This document shows, piece after piece, positions 13,930 to 24,089 of a DNA stretch of 64,000 nucleotides; the first letter of the stretch is position 1; the number at the start of each line of letters is the position of its first letter. A model generated the notes under the pieces. It made no database searches and was not told the origin of the DNA. It saw nothing but the letters and a program-made list of their open reading frames with translations. Made by a program: the position numbers and the translations under genes. The DNA comes from Zea mays (taxonomy: Eukaryota; Streptophyta; Magnoliopsida; Poales; Poaceae): the NCBI RefSeq assembly GCF_902167145.1, contig NW_023366925.1:1-64000 (forward strand). Direction: 5' to 3'.

Positions 13930-15169
13930 TGAAAGTCGCCTAGAGGGGGGTGAATAGGGCGAAACTGAAATTTACAAATATAAACACAACTACAAGCCGG
14001 GTTAGCGTTAGTAATAAAGAAACGAGTCCGCGAGAGAGGGTGGAAAACAAATCGCAAGCAAATGAAGAGTGTGACACGCGGATTTGTTTTACCGAGGTTC
14101 GGTTCTTGCAAACCTACTCCCCGTTGAGGAGGCCACAAAGGCCGGGTCTCTTTCAACCCTTCCCTCTCTCAAACGATCCCACGGATCGAGTGAGCTTTCT
14201 CTTCTCAATCACTTGGAACACAAAGTTCCCACAAGGGCCACCACACAATTGGTGCCTCTTGCCTCGATTACAAGTGAGTGCTTGATCGTAATGAAAGAAT
14301 CAAGAAAGCACGATTGCAAAAAGGCCAAGCGACAAGAGCGACGAATAACACACGGATCACTTTCTCTCTCAAGTCACTAATCACTAATGATCTCTTTTCT
14401 CAATTGTGAAACTTGGAGAGATGGAGGCTTTGAATGTGTCTTGGAATGGAATGCTAGCTCTTGTATTGAATGTTGAAGGTTGGAATGCTTGGATGAAGTG
14501 AATGGAGGTGGTTGGGGTTGTATTTATAGCCACCAACCACTTCCTAGCCGTTGCTCCATTCTGCTGAGCGCGGACGGTCCGCGTGCCAGGTCCGGACGGT
14601 CCGCCCCAGTAGATCAACGGCTGAAAATGCAACGGTCAGCAGTAACGGCTATATCAACGGCTATATTGCATTTAATGCGTTGTCAGATGTCAGACAGACC
14701 CAGTCGCGGACGGTCCGCGATCCTGGCCCGGACGGTCCGCGAACCCGCTATAATTCATTTCTCCGAACCCGTCACCTTCGGGTTTTTCGGTTTCTCACCT
14801 ACCGGACGGTCCGCGCCAGAGGCCGGACGGTCCGCGCAAGGGCTCGGACGGTCTTTGCTTTTCCTCCGGACAGTCCATAGTGTAGACTTTGATTTTTGCA
14901 TTGGTTCTGGCCGAGTGACATCCTTGTGTCGCGGACGGTCCGCCGCAAGGGCCCGGACAGTCCGCGCTTGGCCTGTTTTTCCAAAAAGCTTCTCCTGTCC
15001 GGAATAATCTACGGTATTTCGGACAGTCGATTTAGTATGGTTATAGATGAACCTTTGGCACCTGTAGAACATATAATCTAGAGCAAAACTAGTCAGTCCA
15101 ATTGTTTGTGTTGGGCAATTCAACCACCAAAATTATATAGGAACTAGGTGAAAGCCTAATTCCCTTTCA
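13930..15169 (-). repeat. LTR, 3' end of left complex
   Basis: 1240 bp. On the coding strand it starts TGAAAGGG and ends ACTTTCA, giving short terminal inverted repeats with TG...CA ends. It carries about a dozen GGAC(C/T)GTCCG motifs in its first half, a TATA box, and a transcribed second half with several short AGCCGTTG-type repeats before the TATA. It is followed inward by the terminal polypurine tract. A 6-G run near its downstream end contrasts with 7 in the middle LTR. Confidence 0.93.
14521..14529 (-). promoter_or_regulatory. LTR TATA box
   Basis: CTATAAATA on the minus strand, 640 bp into the LTR, at the same offset in all six LTRs. Being in the downstream LTR, it would fire outward into the satellite. 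Confidence 0.7.
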
Positions 15170-16001
15170 ATCTCCCCCTTTTTGGTGATTGATGCCAACA
15201 CAAACCAAAGCAAATGTAGAAGTGCATAATTGAACTAGTTTGCATAATGTAAGTGCAAAGGTTGCTTGGAATTGAGCCAATATAAATGCTTACAAGATAT
15301 GCATGGATTGTTTCTTCATTTTTAACATTTTGGACCACGCTTGCACCACATGTTTTGTTTTTGCAAAATCTTTTGTAAATATTTTCAAAGTTCTTTTGCA
15401 AATAGTCAAAGGCAAATGAATAAGATTTTGAGAAGCATTTTCAAGATTTGAAATTTTCTCCCCCTGTTTCAAATGCTTTTCCTTTGACTAAACAAAACTC
15501 CCCCTAAATGAGATTCTCCTCTTAGTGTTCAAGAGGGTTTTGATGTATCATTTTGAAATACTACTTTCTCCCCCTTTTGAACACAATAGGATACCAATTG
15601 AAAATATTCAACACTTAAGTTAAGTTTTTGAAATTGGTGGTGGTGCGGTCCTTTTGCTTTGGGCTCTTACTTTCTCCCCCTTTGGCATGAATCGCCAAAA
15701 ACGGAATCATTAGAGCCCTCGAAGTGCTTTCTTCCCCTTTGGTCATAAATAAATGAGTTAAGATTATACCAAAGACGAAGTCCTTTTGCTTGGTGCTCAA
15801 GTTTTCTCCCCCTTGAACGGAGAGTTGCTTGGAGCGACGGCGAAGGATGAGTTACGTAGTGGAAGCCTTTGTCTTCGCCGAAGACTCCAATTCCCTTTCA
15901 ATACACCTATGACTTGGTTTGAAATAGACTTGAAAACACATTAGTCATAGCATATGAAAGAGACATGATCAAAGGTATATAAAATGAGCTATATGTGCAA
16001 G
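15170..16001 (-). other. Internal A: 3' untranslated region with polypurine tracts
   Basis: This region lies between the pol stop and the 3' LTR. It has no convincing gene. It holds a series of GGGGGAGAAA-type purine tracts (seen as TTTCTCCCCC on the plus strand) and two edge mimics: one of the LTR start (complement near 15890-15903) and one of the LTR-end/primer-site junction (GATACCAATTGAAA near 15589-15602). Short open frames of 60-80 codons here have no recognisable product. Confidence 0.75.
15171..15183 (-). other. Terminal polypurine tract, internal A
   Basis: AAAAAGGGGGAGA on the minus strand, one base before the LTR. This is the expected plus-strand priming site of reverse transcription. 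Confidence 0.85.
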
Positions 16002-19000
16002 CTAGCAAAAGAAATTGCGCGAATCAAGAATATTGAGCTCATGCCTAAGTTTGTTAAAAGATTGTTCATCAAGAGGCTTGGTAAAGATATCGGCTAATTG
16101 ATCTTTAGTATTAATGTAAGAAATCTCGATATCTCCCTTTTGTTGGTGATCCCTCAAAAAGTGATACCGAATGGCTATGTGTTTAGTGCGGCTATGCTCG
16201 ACGGGATTGTCGGCCATTTTGATTGCACTCTCATTATCACATAGCAAAGGAACTTTGGTTAATTTGTAACCGTAGTCCCGCAGGGTTTGCCTCATCCAAA
16301 GCAATTGCGCGCAACAATGGCCTGCGGCAATATACTCGGCTTCGGCGGTGGAAAGAGCGACCGAATTTTGCTTCTTTGAAGCCCAAGACACCAAGGATCT
16401 TCCCAAGAACTGGCAAGTCCCCGATGTGCTCTTCCTATTGATTTTACACCCCGCCCAATCGGCATCCGAATAACCAATCAAATCAAATGTGGATCCCCAA
16501 GGATACCAAAGCCCAAACTTAGGAGTATAAGCCAAATATCTCAAGATTCGTTTTACGGCCGTAAGGTGAGCTTCCTTAGGGTCGGCTTGGAATCTTGCAC
16601 ACATGCATACGGAAAGCATAATATCCGGTCGAGATGCACATAAATAGAGTAAAGAACCTATCATCGACCGGTATACCTTTTGATCCACGGACTTACCTCC
16701 CGTGTCGAGGTCGAGATGCCCATTAGTTCCCATGGGTGTCTTGATGGGTTTGGCATCCTTCATCCCAAACTTGGTTAGAATGTCTTGAGTGTACTTCGTT
16801 TGGCTGATGAAGGTGCCCTCTTGGAGTTGTTTGACTTGGAATCCTAGAAAATACTTCAACTCCCCCATCATAGACATCTCGAACTTCTGTGTCATGATCC
16901 TACTAAACTCTTCACATGTAGACTCATTAGTAGACCCAAATATAATATCATCAACATAAATTTGGCATACAAACAAGTCATTTTCAAGAGTTTTAGTAAA
17001 GAGTGTGGGATTTTCATACCATGCTCTTGGGGCTTTATCAAGAGTTTGAAGCCATTTGCAATAAGAAAATCTCTAAGGCATTCATACCATGCTCTTGGGG
17101 CTTGCTTGAGCCCATAAAGCGCCTTAGAGAGCTTATAGACATGGTTAGGATACTCACTGTCTTCAAAGCCGGGAGGTTGCTCAACATAGACCTCTTCCTT
17201 GATTGGTCCATTGAGGAAGGCACTTTTCACATCCATTTGATAAAGCTTAAAGCCATGGTAAGTAGCATAGGCCAATAATATTCGAATTGACTCAAGCCTA
17301 GCTACGGGTGCATAGGTTTCACCGAAATCCAAACCTTCGACTTGGGAGTATCCCTTGGCCACAAGTCGTGCTTTGTTCCTTGTCACCACACCATGCTCAT
17401 CTTGCTTGTTGCGGAAGACCCATTTGGTTCCTACAACATTTTGGTTAGGACGTGGAACTAAATGTCATACCTCATTCCTAGTGAAGTTGTTGAGTTCCTC
17501 TTGCATTGCCACCACCCAATCCGAATCTTGAAGTGCTTCCTCTACCCTGTGTGGCTCAATAGAGGAAACAAACGAGTAATGTTCGCAAAAGTGTGCAACA
17601 CGAGATCTAGTGGTTACCCCCTTATGAATGTCGCCGAGGATGGTGTCGACGGGGTGATCTCGTTGGATTGCTTGGTGGACTCTTGGGTGTGGCGGCCTTT
17701 GCTCTTCATCCTCCTTGTCTTCCTCATTTGCATCTCCCCCTTGATCATTGCCATCATCTTGAGGTGGCTCATTTGCTTGATCTTCTACTTCATCAACTTG
17801 AGCTTCATCCTCATTTTGAGTTGGTGGAGATGCTTGCGTGGAGGAGGATGGTTGATCTTGTGTGTTTGGAGGCTCTTTGGATTCCTTAGGACACACATCC
17901 CCGATGGACATGTTCCTTAACGCGATGCACGGAGCCTCGTCATCACCTATCTCATCAAGATCAACATGCTCTACTTGAGAGCCGTTAGTTTCATCAAACA
18001 CAACGTCACATGAGACTTCAACTAGTCCGGTGGACTTGTTAAAGACCCTATATGCCCTTGTGTTTGAGTCATAACCAAGTAAAAAGCCTTCTACAGTCTT
18101 AGGAGCAAATTTAGATTTTCTACCTCTTTTAACTAGAATAAAGCATTTGCTACCAAAGACTCTAAAATATGAAATGTTGGGCTTTTTACTGGTTAGGAGT
18201 TCATACGATGTCTTCTTGAGGATTCGGTGAAGATATAACCGGTTGATGGCGTAGCAAGCGGTGTTGACCGCCTCGGCCCAAAACCGATCCGAAGTCTTGT
18301 ACTCATCAAGCATGGTCCTTGCCATGTCCAATAGAGTTCTATTCTTCCTCTCCACTACACCATTTTGTTGAGGTGTGTAGGGAGAAGAGAACTCATGCTT
18401 GATTCCCTCCTCCTCAAGGAAGCCTTCGATTTGAGAGTTCTTGAACTCCGTCCCGTTGTCGCTTCTAATTTTCTTGATCCTTAAGCCGAACTCATTTTGA
18501 GCCCGTCTCAAGAAGCCCTTTAAGGTTTCTTGGGTTTGAGATTTTTCCTGTAAAAAGAATACCCAAGTGAAGCGAGAATAATCATCCACAATAACTAGAC
18601 AGTACTTACTCCCGCCGATGCTTATGTAGGCTATTGGGCCGAATAGATCCATGTGCAGGAGCTCCAGTGGCCTGTCGGTCGTCATTATGTTCTTATGCGG
18701 ATGATGAGAGCCAACTTGCTTTCCTGCTTGGCATGCGCTACAAATCCTGTCTTTCTCAAAATGAACATTTGTTAGTCCTAAAATGTGTTCTCCCTTTAGA
18801 AGCTTATGAAGATTCTTCATCCCAACATGAGCTAGTCGGCGATGCCAGAGCCAACCCATGTTAGTCTTAGCAATTAAGCAAGTGTCAAGTTCAGCTCTAT
18901 CAAAATCTACCAAGTATAGCTGACCCTCTAACACTCCCTTAAATGCTATTGAATCATCACTTCTTCTAAAGACAGTGACACCTATATCAGTGAATAGACA

Positions 19001-19264
19001 GTTGTAGCCCATTTGACATAATTGGGAAACAGAAAGCAAGTTGTAATCTAAGGAATCAACAAGAAAAACATTGGAAATGGAATGGTCCGGAGATATAGCA
19101 ATTTTACCCAAACCTTTGACCAAACCTTGATTTCCATCCCCGAATGTGATAGCTCGTTGGGGATCTTGGTTTTTCTCATAGGAGGAGAACATTTTCTTCT
19201 CCCCTGTCATGTGGTTCGTGCACCCGCTGTCGAGTATCCAACTTGAGCCCCCGGATGCATAAAC
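16002..19264 (-). pseudogene. pol: Pol polyprotein, internal A (disrupted)
   Basis: Copia-type Pol in the usual order. A protease motif LDSG lies about a dozen codons from the frame opening. It is followed by an HHCC integrase zinc region, the integrase core ([21 protein letters not shown]), an acidic Ser/Gln-rich linker, reverse transcriptase ([17 protein letters not shown]) and RNase H ([24 protein letters not shown]). This is the only copy without the +1 frameshift after the protease (about 18925), so its frame is open from 19264 to 17468. It is broken by a Trp-to-TGA change (17465-17467) and by a net 20-bp insertion in the reverse transcriptase region (17011-17044) that shifts the frame. 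Enzyme activity beyond integrase is not expected. The frame has no AUG before the protease motif; see the gag-pol finding. Confidence 0.9.
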
Positions 19265-19277
19265 CTACAAAACAAGT

Positions 19278-21968
19278 TTAGTTCTTGACTTTAGGTACCC
19301 AAATGGTTTTGGGTCCTTTGGCATTAGACACAAGAACTTTGGGTACCCAAACACAAGTCTTTGACCCCTTGTGCTTGCCCCCAACATATTTGGCAACTAC
19401 CTTGCCGGATTCGTTAGTTAAAACATAAGATGCATCAAAAGTTTTAAAGGAAATGTTTTGATCATTTGATGCACTAGGAGTTTTCTTTCTAGACAACCTA
19501 GCACGGGTTGGTTGCCTAGAGCTAGATGTCTCACTCTTATACATAAAAGCATGGTTAGAACCAGAGTGAGACTTCCTAGAATGAATTTTTCTAATTTTGT
19601 CCTCGGGATAACCGGCAGGGTATAAAATGTAACCCTCATTATCCTGAGGCCTGGGAGCCTTGCCCTTAACAAAATTGGACACTCTTTTAGGAGGGGCATT
19701 AAGTTTGACATTGTCTCCCCTTTGGAAGCCAATGCCATCCTTGATGCCAGGGTGTCTCCCATTATAAAGCATGCTACGAGCAAATTTAAATTTCTCATTT
19801 TCTAGGTTGTGCTCGGCAATTTTAGCATCTAATTTAGCTATATGATCATTTTGTTGTTTAATTAAAATCATGTGATCATGAGTAGCATCTACATCAATAT
19901 CTCTACATCTAGTGCAAATAGTGACATGCTCAATGGTAGATGTAGAGGGTTTGCAAGAATTAAGTTCAACAATCTTAGCATGAAGTATATCATTCTTATC
20001 TCTAAGATCGGAAATTGTAATTTTGCAAACATCAAAATCTTTAGCCTTAGCAAGCATTTTTTTATTTTCATCTCTAAGGCTAGCAAGGGAAATGTTTAAT
20101 TCATCAATCCTAGCAAGCAAATCATCATTATTATCTCTAGGATTGGGAATTGAAGCATTGCAAACATGTGAATCAACCTTATTTAAACTAGCATTTTCAT
20201 TCCTAAGGTTGTCAATCATCTCACGGCAAGTGCTTAGCTCACTAGATAATTTTTCACATTTTTCTACTTCTAGAGCATAAGCATTTTTAACCTTAACATG
20301 CTTCTTATTTTCTTTAATAAGGAAGTCCTCTTGGGTGTCCAAGAGATCATCCTTTTCATGAATGGCACTAATCAATTCATTAAGTTTTTCTTTTTGTTGC
20401 ATGTTGAGGTTGGCAAAAAGAGAGCGCAAGTTATCCTCCTCATCACTAGCATTATCATCACTAGAAGACTCATATTTAGTGGATGATTTGGATTTTACCT
20501 TCTTTTTGTCGTCCTTTGCCATGAGGCACTTGTGGCCGACGTTTGGGAAGAGAAGTCCCTTGGTGACGGCGATGTTGGCGGCGTCCTCGTCGTCGAAGGA
20601 GTCGCTTGAGCTTTCGTCGGAATCCCACTCCCGACAAACATGGGCATCTCCGCCCTTCTTCTTGTAGTACCTCTTCTTCTCCTTTCTTCTCCCTTTCTTG
20701 TCGTTGCCTCGGTCACTGTCACTTGATATAGGACATTTAGCAATAAAATGACCGGGCTTACCACATTTGTAGCAAACCTTCTTGGAGCGGGACTTGTAGT
20801 CTTTCCCCCTCCTCTGTTTGAGGATTTGGCGGAAGCTCTTGATGACTAGCGCCATTTCTTCATTGTCAAGCTTGGAGGCGTCTATTGGTTGTCGATTTGG
20901 TGTAGACTCCTCCTTCTTTTCTTCCGTCGCTTTGAATGCGACGGGTTGAGCTTCGGATGTAGATGGATCATCAAGCTCGTTGATCTTACTTGAGCCTTCG
21001 ACCATGCACTCAAAACTTACAAAATGCCCGATAACTTCCTCGGGGGTCATTTTAGTATATCTACGATTACCATGAATTAATTGAACTTGAGTAGGGTTAA
21101 GGAAAATAAGAGATCTTAGAATAACCTTAACCACCTCGTGGTCATCCCACTTTACGCTCCCGAGGTTGCGCACTTGGTTCACCAAGGTCTTGAGCCGGTT
21201 GTACATATGTTGTGGCTCCTCCCCTTTGCGAAGCCGGAACCGACCGAGCTCCCCCTCGATCGTTTCCCGCTTGGTGATCTTGGTGAGCTCGTCTCCCTCG
21301 TGCGCGGTTTTGAGCACATCCCAAACCTCCTTGGCGCTCTTCAACCCTTGAACTTTGTTATACTCCTCTCTACTCAAAGAGGCGAGGAGTATTGTTGTCG
21401 CTTGAGAGTTGAAGTGCTCGATTTGGGCCACCTCATCCTCGTCATAGTCTTTATCCCCTACTGACGGTACCTGTGCACCAAACTCAACAACATCCCATAT
21501 ACTTTTGTGGAGTGAGGTTAGATGAAATCTCATTAAATCACTCCACCTAGCATAATCTTCACCATCAAAAGTTGGTGGTTTGCCTAATGGGACGGAAAGT
21601 AGAGGTGCATGTTTAGAAATGCGAGAATAGTGTAGGGGGATCTTACTAAACTTCTTACGCTCTTGGTGTTTAGAAGTTACGGAGGGCGCATCGGAGTCGG
21701 AGGTTGATGTTGATGAAGTGTCGGTCTCGTAGTAGACCACTTTCCTCATCCTCTTTTGCTTGTCCCCGCTTCGATGCGGCTTGTGGGAAGAAGATTTTTC
21801 CTTCTTCTCTTTGTGGTGAGAAGAAGATTTCTTCTCCTTCCCTTTGTTGGAGGAGCTCTTCTTCTTCTCCCTCCTTTTGGTGCGGGACTCTTCCGATGAA
21901 GTGCTCCCGTGGCTTGTAGTGGGCTTTTCGCCGGTCTCCATCTCCTTCTTGGCGTGATCTCCCGACAT
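19278..21968 (-). CDS. gag: Gag polyprotein, internal A (open)
   Basis: 896 codons, intact. The start is the ATG 35 bases after the primer site; a GTG directly precedes it in frame but ATG is the likelier start. Residues 1-75 are a very basic Lys/Ser-rich tail. About 120-330 is the copia Gag core (PPTFDGEDYARWSDLMRFHL). Residues 399-412 form a CCHC zinc knuckle (CYKCGKPGHFIAKC) that would bind element RNA. About 523-730 is a heptad-like Lys/Glu/Leu/Asn coiled coil. Long C-terminal extensions of this kind are known in Sirevirus Gag, and a dynein-light-chain-8 interaction is reported for the lineage. This copy has private changes relative to B, C and D (for example KRVSNF against KRLSNF, KAPRPQ against KAPMPQ) and is the outlier of the four. 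Confidence 0.9.
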   Translation of the reverse strand: MSGDHAKKEMETGEKPTTSHGSTSSEESRTKRREKKKSSSNKGKEKKSSSHHKEKKEKSSSHKPHRSGDKQKRMRKVVYYETDTSSTSTSDSDAPSVTSKHQERKKFSKIPLHYSRISKHAPLLSVPLGKPPTFDGEDYARWSDLMRFHLTSLHKSIWDVVEFGAQVPSVGDKDYDEDEVAQIEHFNSQATTILLASLSREEYNKVQGLKSAKEVWDVLKTAHEGDELTKITKRETIEGELGRFRLRKGEEPQHMYNRLKTLVNQVRNLGSVKWDDHEVVKVILRSLIFLNPTQVQLIHGNRRYTKMTPEEVIGHFVSFECMVEGSSKINELDDPSTSEAQPVAFKATEEKKEESTPNRQPIDASKLDNEEMALVIKSFRQILKQRRGKDYKSRSKKVCYKCGKPGHFIAKCPISSDSDRGNDKKGRRKEKKRYYKKKGGDAHVCREWDSDESSSDSFDDEDAANIAVTKGLLFPNVGHKCLMAKDDKKKVKSKSSTKYESSSDDNASDEEDNLRSLFANLNMQQKEKLNELISAIHEKDDLLDTQEDFLIKENKKHVKVKNAYALEVEKCEKLSSELSTCREMIDNLRNENASLNKVDSHVCNASIPNPRDNNDDLLARIDELNISLASLRDENKKMLAKAKDFDVCKITISDLRDKNDILHAKIVELNSCKPSTSTIEHVTICTRCRDIDVDATHDHMILIKQQNDHIAKLDAKIAEHNLENEKFKFARSMLYNGRHPGIKDGIGFQRGDNVKLNAPPKRVSNFVKGKAPRPQDNEGYILYPAGYPEDKIRKIHSRKSHSGSNHAFMYKSETSSSRQPTRARLSRKKTPSASNDQNISFKTFDASYVLTNESGKVVAKYVGGKHKGSKTCVWVPKVLVSNAKGPKTIWVPKVKN

Positions 21969-22002
21969 CACTTCGAGCGGTTAGGCTCTAATGAAGCACC
22001 GA

Positions 22003-22014
22003 GCTTTGATACCA
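22003..22014 (-). other. Primer binding site, internal A
   Basis: TGGTATCAAAGC on the minus strand, two bases inside the LTR end. It fits the 3' end of initiator tRNA-Met (usual site TGGTATCAGAGC) except for one base. Confidence 0.8.
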
Positions 22015-22016
22015 AT

Positions 22017-23257
22017 TGAAAGTCGCCTAGAGGGGGGGTGAATAGGGCGAAACTGAAATTTACAAATATAAACACAACTACAAGCCGGGTTAGCGTTAGT
22101 AATAAAGAAACGAGTCCGCGAGAGAGGGTGGAAAACAAATCGCAAGCAAATGAAGAGTGTGACACGCGGATTTGTTTTACCGAGGTTCGGTTCTTGCAAA
22201 CCTACTCCCCGTTGAGGAGGCCACAAAGGCCGGGTCTCTTTCAACCCTTCCCTCTCTCAAACGATCCCACGGATCGAGTGAGCTTTCTCTTCTCAATCAC
22301 TTGGAACACAAAGTTCCCACAAGGGCCACCACACAATTGGTGCCTCTTGCCTCGATTACAAGTGAGTGCTTGATCGTAATGAAAGAATCAAGAAAGCACG
22401 ATTGCAAAAAGGCCAAGCGACAAGAGCGACGAATAACACACGGATCACTTTCTCTCTCAAGTCACTAATCACTAATGATCTCTTTTCTCAATTGTGAAAC
22501 TTGGAGAGATGGAGGCTTTGAATGTGTCTTGGAATGGAATGCTAGCTCTTGTATTGAATGTTGAAGGTTGGAATGCTTGGATGAAGTGAATGGAGGTGGT
22601 TGGGGTTGTATTTATAGCCACCAACCACTTCCTAGCCGTTGCTCCATTCTGCTGAGCGCGGACGGTCCGCGTGCCAGGTCCGGACGGTCCGCCCCAGTAG
22701 ATCAACGGCTGAAAATGCAACGGTCAGCAGTAACGGCTATATCAACGGCTATATTGCATTTAATGCGTTGTCAGATGTCAGACAGACCCAGTCGCGGACG
22801 GTCCGCGATCCTGGCCCGGACGGTCCGCGAACCCGCTATAATTCATTTCTCCGAACCCGTCACCTTCGGGTTTTTCGGTTTCTCACCTACCGGACGGTCC
22901 GCGCCAGAGGCCGGACGGTCCGCGCAAGGGCTCGGACGGTCTTTGCTTTTCCTCCGGACAGTCCATAGTGTAGACTTCGATTTTTGCATTAGTTCTGGCC
23001 GAGTGACATCCTTGTGTCGCGGACGGTCCGCCGCAAGGGCCCGGACAGTCCGCGCTTGGCCAGTTTTTCCAAAAAGCTTCTCCTGTCCGGAATAATCTAC
23101 GGTATTTCGGACAGTCGATTTAGTATGGTTATAGATGAACCTTTGGCACCTGTAGAACATATAATCTAGAGCAAAACTAGTCAGTCCAATTGTTTGTGTT
23201 GGGCAATTCAACCACCAAAATTATATAGGAACTAGGTGTAAGCCTAATTCCCTTTCA
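22017..23257 (-). repeat. LTR, shared middle LTR of left complex
   Basis: 1241 bp. It serves as 5' LTR of internal A and 3' LTR of internal B. A primer site lies on one side (22003-22014) and a polypurine tract on the other (23259-23271). No target duplication lies beside it, which is the sign of LTR-LTR recombination rather than nested insertion. It has the 7-G variant near its downstream end. Confidence 0.93.
22609..22617 (-). promoter_or_regulatory. LTR TATA box
   Basis: CTATAAATA on the minus strand, 640 bp into the middle LTR. It would drive transcription of internal A. Confidence 0.75.
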
Positions 23258-24089
23258 ATCTCCCCCTTTTTGGTGATTGATGCCAACACAAACCAAAGCA
23301 AATGTAGAAGTGCATAATTGAACTAGTTTGCATAATGTAAGTGCAAAGGTTGCTTGGAATTGAGCCAATATAAATGCTTACAAGATATGCATGGATTGTT
23401 TCTTCATTTTTAACATTTTGGACCACGCTTGCACCACATGTTTTGTTTTTGCAAAATCTTTTGTAAATATTTTCAAAGTTCTTTTGCAAATAGTCAAAGG
23501 CAAATGAATAAGATTTTGAGAAGCATTTTCAAGATTTGAAATTTTCTCCCCCTGTTTCAAATGCTTTTCCTTTGACTAAACAAAACTCCCCCTAAATGAG
23601 ATTCTCCTCTTAGTGTTCAAGAGGGTTTTGATGTATCATTTTGAAATACTACTTTCTCCCCCTTTTGAACACAATAGGATACCAATTGAAAATATTCAAC
23701 ACTTAAGTTAAGTTTTTGAAATTGGTGGTGGTGCGGTCCTTTTGCTTTGGGCTCTTACTTTCTCCCCCTTTGGCATGAATCGCCAAAAACGGAATCATTA
23801 GAGCCCTCGAAGTGCTTTCTTCCCCTTTGGTCATAAATAAATGAGTTAAGATTATACCAAAGACGAAGTCCTTTTGCTTGGTGCTCAAGTTTTCTCCCCC
23901 TTGAACGGAGAGTTGCTTGGAGCGACGGCGAAGGATGAGTTACGTAGTGGAAGCCTTTGTCTTCGCCGAAGACTCCAATTCCCTTTCAATACACCTATGA
24001 CTTGGTTTGAAATAGACTTGAAAACACATTAGTCATAGCATATGAAAGAGACATGATCAAAGGTATATAAAATGAGCTATATGTGCAAG
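23258..24089 (-). other. Internal B: 3' untranslated region with polypurine tracts
   Basis: Same organisation and nearly the same sequence as the 3' region of internal A: several GGGGGAGAAA tracts and both LTR-edge mimics. No gene recognised. Confidence 0.75.
23259..23271 (-). other. Terminal polypurine tract, internal B
   Basis: AAAAAGGGGGAGA on the minus strand, one base before the middle LTR. Confidence 0.85.

Noticed and set aside
150..13930. Many open frames of 60-230 codons in the satellite, on both strands
   Set aside because: They repeat the same 60-residue translation of the 180-bp monomer, occur on both strands at once and begin or end at random monomer variants. No family resemblance and no gene context.
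14480..15123. Open frames of 109-175 codons within the LTRs, with repeated Arg-Thr-Val-Arg patterns
   Set aside because: They are translations of the CGGACCGTCCG motif field, present on both strands in every LTR; regulatory DNA, not protein.
17462..17920. Plus-strand frame of 152 codons rich in Leu/Ile (membrane-like), opposite pol
   Set aside because: It is the antisense of the acidic Pol linker, recurs opposite all four pol copies and has no independent support.
22017..23257. Middle LTR as a separate solo-LTR or nested insertion
   Set aside because: It lacks a target duplication of its own and joins a primer site on one side to a polypurine tract on the other, as a shared LTR of a tandem should.
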